NCBI GenBank assembly: GCA_022496185.1
Contig: WTXG01000090.1
Coordinates: 1 to 64,000 of the forward strand
Length of the DNA stretch: 64,000 nt
From: Multifurca ochricompacta
Taxonomy: Eukaryota; Basidiomycota; Agaricomycetes; Russulales; Russulaceae
Direction of reading: 5' to 3'
Each line of letters begins with the position of its first letter. The stretch's first letter is position 1. Below, one piece after another: positions 63,602 through 64,000 of this stretch. The notes below the pieces were generated by a model, which saw only the letters and a program-made list of their open reading frames with translations, was not told the origin of the DNA and did no database searches. Both the position numbers and the translations under genes were made by a program.

Positions 63602-64000
63602 TGAATATGAGGAGTAGGTATGGTGTTGGAGATGAGGCAGGAAGGTGAGTGTGGCAGCAAGGTTGGGAACATGAGGCAACATGTTGAACGCCGCACAAAT
63701 GAATTAAATGAGCGCTTAAAGCGACTGACTGAATTCGAGAAAGCATTGAGAATCGCATGCATGCAAAAGCGTTGTTGGTTGGGATGCCAACTGGCCCTTT
63801 GCATACTTTCTTTTCCCCTTAGTTGGGTTTTTATCATGGCGGCCTCACCCACCAACCACTTTGTTGTTCCCCTTATCAGAGGAGCAGAAGCAGAGCTCAT
63901 GATCACTCGCGGCATTCATCACGTGCAGTTCCATTTCAAGAAAGAAGCACGTGAATATCTCGTGACTCTTTGACCCTTTTTTTTTTAAGACTCTTTGACC
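63602..64000. other. Upstream region of second DUF6535 locus
   Basis: No gene is recognised with confidence. Open frames exist on both strands (for example 63620-63973 plus) but show no known motif; the region is probably the promoter side of the minus-strand gene. Confidence 0.35.

Noticed and set aside
63620..63973. Plus-strand 117-aa frame at the right edge
   Set aside because: No recognisable motif, opposite to the 5' side of a DUF6535 locus, and no support beyond being open.

Overview
The window looks like a transposon-packed, probably heterochromatic region of a filamentous fungus, most likely a basidiomycete of the Agaricomycetes. The evidence is two multi-exon genes of the DUF6535 membrane-protein family, which is typical of mushroom-forming fungi, with introns of about 47-62 nt, and chromodomain Ty3/Gypsy elements, Copia elements, a Tad1/I-like LINE, Tc1/mariner derivatives and hAT-like elements in nearly all remaining sequence. 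I recognised no bacterial feature, tRNA, rRNA or CRISPR. Species cannot be named from sequence alone.

Layout. 1-4602: a decayed LINE (minus) cut by a Copia solo LTR (itself holding another solo LTR) and by a hAT-like element with 8-bp target duplications. 4605-6214: a palindromic Tc1-type composite. 6217-8772: the 3' end of a Copia element whose LTR holds a 1622-bp Tc1 palindrome. 8773-9302: a duplicated tail of a DUF6535 gene. 9488-13400: hAT-type elements, LTR pieces and two LINE 3' ends.

13401-37702 is the main nest. Gypsy element B (minus) contains Gypsy element A (plus, 17612-33869, TSD TTGCC, LTRs identical by eye). A contains Gypsy element C (minus, 20052-27533) in its gag zinc knuckle and a second 1622-bp palindrome in its RT. 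37703-43575 is the 3' end of Gypsy element D, cut by Copia and Gypsy solo LTRs and a second copy of the large hAT-like element. D sits in the gag of Copia element E (to 44845).

45249-48680: a 904-aa DUF6535 gene and a broken tandem fragment. 48901-56599: a near-intact 7.7-kb LINE with 13-bp target duplications, ORF1 (CCHC, 1116 aa) and ORF2 (endonuclease, RT, RNase H-like, zinc knuckle) broken by one frameshift and one stop. 56613-61024: LTR-like sequence holding the third palindrome, a Copia remnant and a hAT MITE. 61494-63601: a second DUF6535 locus with one in-frame stop.

Three points deserve most attention. (1) Elements B, C and D all carry a third ORF between pol and the 3' LTR: a coiled-coil protein with four zinc-knuckle-like motifs and an acidic tail. 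(2) The 1622-bp palindrome occurs three times at the same length, and variants private to one copy appear in both of its arms. (3) A has identical LTRs although the element nested inside it has LTRs differing at about 16 sites, all CpG transitions. This suggests that the whole 16-kb composite moved, or that A's LTRs were homogenised. Most decay in the window is CpG to TpG/CpA, as expected for methylated fungal transposons.
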